A stretch of 64,000 nucleotides of DNA, taken from NCBI GenBank assembly GCA_036583965.1, contig JAZBQD010000022.1, positions 2,538,001-2,602,000 on the forward strand. Direction: 5' to 3'. Of this stretch, positions 60,618 to 64,000 are shown one piece after another. This stretch comes from Prunella strophiata. Lineage: Eukaryota; Chordata; Aves; Passeriformes; Prunellidae. Below the pieces are notes generated by a model. The model was not told the DNA's origin. It searched no databases and saw only the letters and a list, made by a program, of their open reading frames with translations. Every line of letters starts with the position of its first letter. Positions within the stretch are counted from its first letter, which is position 1. The translations under genes and the position numbers were made by a program.

Positions 60618-63341
60618 GTACCAGGGTGCCCGGGGACAGCCCAGCCCCGAGCCCCGGGGTGCCCGGGGACAGCCCAGCCCCGAGCCCCGGGGACAGCCCA
60701 GCCCCGAGCCCCGGGGACAGCCCAGCCCCGAGCCCCGGGGTGCCCGGGGACAGCCCAGCCCCGAGCCCCGGGGACAGCCCAGCCCCGAGCCCCGGGGTGC
60801 CCGGGGACAGCCCAGCCCCGAGCCCCGGGGTGCCCGGGGACAGCCAGCCCCGAGCCCCGGGGTGCCCGGGGACAGCCAGCCCCGAGCCCCGGGGTGCCCG
60901 GGGACAGCCAGCCCCGAGCCCCGGGGTGCCCGGGGACAGCCAGCCCCGAGCCCCGGGGACAGCCCAGCCCCGAGCCCCGGGGTGCCCGGGGACAGCCCAG
61001 CCCCGAGCCCCGGGGACAGCCCAGCCCCGAGCCCCGGGGTGCCCGGGGACAGCCCAGCCCCGAGCCCCGGGGACAGCCCAGCCCCGAGCCCCGGGGACAG
61101 CCCAGCCCCGAGCCCCGGGGTGCCCGGGGACAGCCCAGCCCCGAGCCCCGGGGACAGCCCAGCCCCGAGCCCCGGGGTGCCCGGGGACAGCCAGCCCCGA
61201 GCCCCGGGGTGCCCGGGGACAGCCCAGCCCCGAGCCCCGGGGTGCCCGGGGACAGCCCAGCCCCGAGCCCCGGGGTGCCCGGGGACAGCCAGCCCCGAGC
61301 CCCGGGGACAGCCCAGCCCCGAGCCCCGGGGTGCCCGGGGACAGCCCAGCCCCGAGCCCCGGGGTGCCCGGGGACAGCCCAGCCCCGAGCCCCGGGGACA
61401 GCCCAGCCCCGAGCCCCGGGGACAGCCCAGCCCCGAGCCCCGGGGTGCCCGGGGACAGCCAGCCCCGAGCCCCGGGGTGCCCGGGGACAGCCCAGCCCCG
61501 AGCCCCGGGGACAGCCAGCCCCGAGCCCCGGGGACAGCCCAGCCCCGAGCCCCGGGGTGCCCGGGGACAGCCCAGCCCCGAGCCCCGGGGACAGCCCAGC
61601 CCCGAGCCCCGGGGTGCCCGGGGACAGCCCAGCCCCGAGCCCCGGGGTGCCCGGGGACAGCCCAGCCCCGAGCCCCGGGGACAGCCCAGCCCCGAGCCCC
61701 GGGGTGCCCGGGGACAGCCCAGCCCCGAGCCCCGGGGTGCCCGGGGACAGCCCAGCCCCGAGCCCCGGGGACAGCCCAGCCCCGAGCCCCGGGGACAGCC
61801 AGCCCCGAGCCCCGGGGTGCCCGGGGACAGCCCAGCCCCGAGCCCCGGGGTGCCCGGGGACAGCCCAGCCCCGAGCCCCGGGGTGCCCGGGGACAGCCCA
61901 GCCCCGAGCCCCGGGGACAGCCAGCCCCGAGCCCCGGGGTGCCCGGGGACAGCCCAGCCCCGAGCCCCGGGGTGCCCGGGGACAGCCAGCCCCGAGCCCC
62001 GGGGTGCCCGGGGACAGCCAGCCCCGAGCCCCGGGGTGCCCGGGGACAGCCCAGCCCCGAGCCCCGGGGTGCCCGGGGACAGCCCAGCCCCGAGCCCCGG
62101 GGTGCCCGGGGACAGCCAGCCCCGAGCCCCGGGGTGCCCGGGGACAGCCAGCCCCGAGCCCCGGGGTGCCCGGGGACAGCCCAGCCCCGAGCCCCGGGGA
62201 CAGCCAGCCCCGAGCCCCGGGGTGCCCGGGGACAGCCAGCCCCGAGCCCCGGGGTGCCCGGGGACAGCCAGCCCCGAGCCCCGGGGTGCCCGGGGACAGC
62301 CAGCCCCGAGCCCCGGGGTGCCCGGGGACAGCCAGCCCCGAGCCCCGGGGTGCCCGGGGACAGCCAGCCCCGAGCCCCGGGGACAGCCAGCCCCGAGCCC
62401 CGGGGTGCCCGGGGACAGCCCAGCCCCGAGCCCCGGGGTGCCCGGGGACAGCCCAGCCCCGAGCCCCGGGGTGCCCGGGGACAGCCCAGCCCCGAGCCCC
62501 GGGGTGCCCGGGGACAGCCAGCCCCGAGCCCCGGGGTGCCCGGGGACAGCCCAGCCCCGAGCCCCGGGGACAGCCCAGCCCCGAGCCCCGGGGACAGCCC
62601 AGCCCCGAGCCCCGGGGTGCCCGGGGACAGCCCAGCCCCGAGCCCCGGGGTGCCCGGGGACAGCCCAGCCCCGAGCCCCGGGGTGCCCGGGGACAGCCCA
62701 GCCCCGAGCCCCGGGGTGCCCGGGGACAGCCCAGCCCCGAGCCCCGGGGACAGCCCAGCCCCGAGCCCCGGGGTGCCCGGGGACAGCCCAGCCCCGAGCC
62801 CCGGGGACAGCCCAGCCCCGAGCCCCGGGGTGCCCGGGGACAGCCCAGCCCCGAGCCCCGGGGACAGCCCAGCCCCGAGCCCCGGGGTGCCCGGGGACAG
62901 CCCAGCCCCGAGCCCCGGGGACAGCCCAGCCCCGAGCCCCGGGGACAGCCCAGCCCCGAGCCCCGGGGACAGCCCAGCCCCGAGCCCCGGGGTGCCCGGG
63001 GACAGCCCAGCCCCGAGCCCCGGGGACAGCCCAGCCCCGAGCCCCGGGGTGCCCGGGGACAGCCCAGCCCCGAGCCCCGGGGACAGCCAGCCCCGAGCCC
63101 CGGGGTGCCCGGGGACAGCCAGCCCCGAGCCCCGGGGACAGCCCAGCCCCGAGCCCCGGGGTGCCCGGGGACAGCCCAGCCCCGAGCCCCGGGGACAGCC
63201 CAGCCCCGAGCCCCGGGGTGCCCGGGGACAGCCAGCCCCGAGCCCCGGGGACAGCCCAGCCCAGCCCCGAGCCCCGGGGTGCCCGGGGACAGCCCAGCCC
63301 CGAGCCCCGGGGTGCCCGGGGACAGCCCAGCCCCGAGCCCC
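60618..63341. repeat. 33/24-bp GC-rich minisatellite, 2.7 kb
   Basis: The long unit ggggtgcccggggacagccc agccccgagcccc (33) alternates with a 24-base unit lacking the tgcccgggg part; forms one base shorter have cagccag. It is CpG-rich and stop-free, so kilobase frames on both strands (SPEPRGARGQ, GSGLGCPRAP) are artefacts. Confidence 0.97.
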
Positions 63342-63368
63342 TCTTTTTTTTTTTTTTTTTTTTTTTCG
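63342..63368. repeat. Poly(T) tract interrupting the GC-rich minisatellite
   Basis: Roughly 24 T then cgttg lie between minisatellite units; two further units follow to about 63430. Confidence 0.93.
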
Positions 63369-63419
63369 TTGGGACAGCCCAGCCCCGAGCCCCGGGGTGC
63401 CCGGGGACAGCCCAGCCCA

Positions 63420-63600
63420 GCCCCGAGCCCCGCGCTCCGCCGCCCGGAGCCGCAGCTGTTGCTCGGGTGGGGACGCGGCGCTCGCCCCGTGGAGCTGCCG
63501 GGCATCCTCAGCACCGGGCTGCAGCCAGCGGCTCCTCTGCTCAGCAGGGTGATGCTCGGAGCTCCTCGGGGCTGGGCGTTATTCGCATGGGAGGCTCCTG
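63420..63600. promoter_or_regulatory. GC-rich, CpG-containing patch; possible promoter or 5' exon
   Basis: Non-repetitive GC-rich sequence follows the array (gccgcccggagccgcagctg, then ggacgcggcgctcgcc). In human 9q34 the next gene in this direction is GPSM1 on the opposite strand. A 5' exon here is possible, but no GPSM1 protein sequence is visible. Confidence 0.3.
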
Positions 63601-64000
63601 CTCGCACTGCAGAGACTTGGAGGCTCAGCTTTGAAACTGAGAAATTCACACAGGGTTGGGGGGGGGGGGGGGGATAGCTCCTGGCTGTTTGGCGTTCATT
63701 CTCTTCATTTAGATCAAAACTGGCAAACGCTAAACCCAGAGAGGACTAAATGAGTGACTTTGAGGCCTTACAGCGTTGTTCATGCTGTTCAGCATTGTGT
63801 TTTATTTCTCCTCTAGCAGTCTGAAGTGGAGGTGATGCAGTGGCTGGGCTAGAGGGCTAAAAAAGCCCAAGAATGCTTGAGTTCTATGGGATATAGTAGC
63901 TTTTCACCAATTCTCTTTGCAGGCTCTGCAGTAATTAGCACAGCAGCAAGTGGGTTGTCTGCTTTAATGAGTGTTGGTTCATTAGGGTGGGCAGCAGGTG
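63601..64000. other. Non-coding end of window
   Basis: A G run at 63657-63673 is followed by AT-richer sequence. No gene was recognised. Confidence 0.5.

Noticed and set aside
60443..63677. Over 1,000-codon frames on both strands (SPEPRGARGQ, GSGLGCPRAP)
   Set aside because: These are translations of the GC-rich minisatellite; unit lengths 33 and 24 keep several frames open at once.
1..64000. tRNA, rRNA, CRISPR or operon-like features
   Set aside because: None seen; the window is animal nuclear DNA.

Overview
This window is vertebrate nuclear DNA, almost certainly from a bird. It has spliced genes with short exons and GT-AG borders, a CR1 retroposon 3' end at 54.69-54.91 kb plus a second CR1 scrap near 14.7 kb, and an unusual density of GC-rich minisatellites typical of avian microchromosomes. 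There is no bacterial, phage or CRISPR content. Most long open frames are artefacts of stop-free tandem repeats.

Two genes can be read, both on the minus strand. At the left, from 6.8 kb to beyond position 1, is the 5' end of a quiescin sulfhydryl oxidase that best matches QSOX2: exon 1 (signal peptide and thioredoxin CxxC) lies in a CpG-rich promoter, and exon 2 is at 1.9 kb. From about 43 kb (possibly 46.8 kb) down to 10.0 kb runs a large gene of the CEP350 family of centrosomal proteins. I rebuilt it exon by exon from splice borders, reading phase and remembered similarity to human CEP350. Its N-terminal motifs, coiled coils, CAP-Gly domain and C-terminal tail all occur in CEP350 order. 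The middle is shorter and the sequence diverged, and the neighbour is QSOX2-like, so I call it CCDC187, the CEP350 paralogue. In human 9q34 QSOX2 and CCDC187 lie in the same order and orientation, whereas CEP350 lies beside QSOX1 on chromosome 1.

Both genes carry apparent lesions: a Trp-to-Ser change beside the QSOX2 CxxC, one extra G in QSOX2 exon 2, two single-base frame slips in the large CAP-Gly exon, and an in-frame TAA between two alternative donors. Three of these sit in homopolymers. A nearby 365-bp intronic segment exists twice, differing mostly by one-base indels. Assembly error is therefore a serious alternative to gene decay.

Layout: 1-6.8 kb QSOX2; 6.37-7.1 kb CpG promoter; 7.1-9.2 kb intergenic; 9.2-10.0 kb probable CCDC187 3' UTR; 10.0-43.4 kb CCDC187 exons, with minisatellites in introns at 18.5-20.45 and 31.3-33.4 kb; 44.15-46.6 kb a CAGC/CATC array; 46.8-60.6 kb intergenic DNA with CR1 and a TTTTTG repeat; 60.6-63.4 kb a GC-rich minisatellite; 63.4-64 kb a small GC-rich patch that may be the next promoter.
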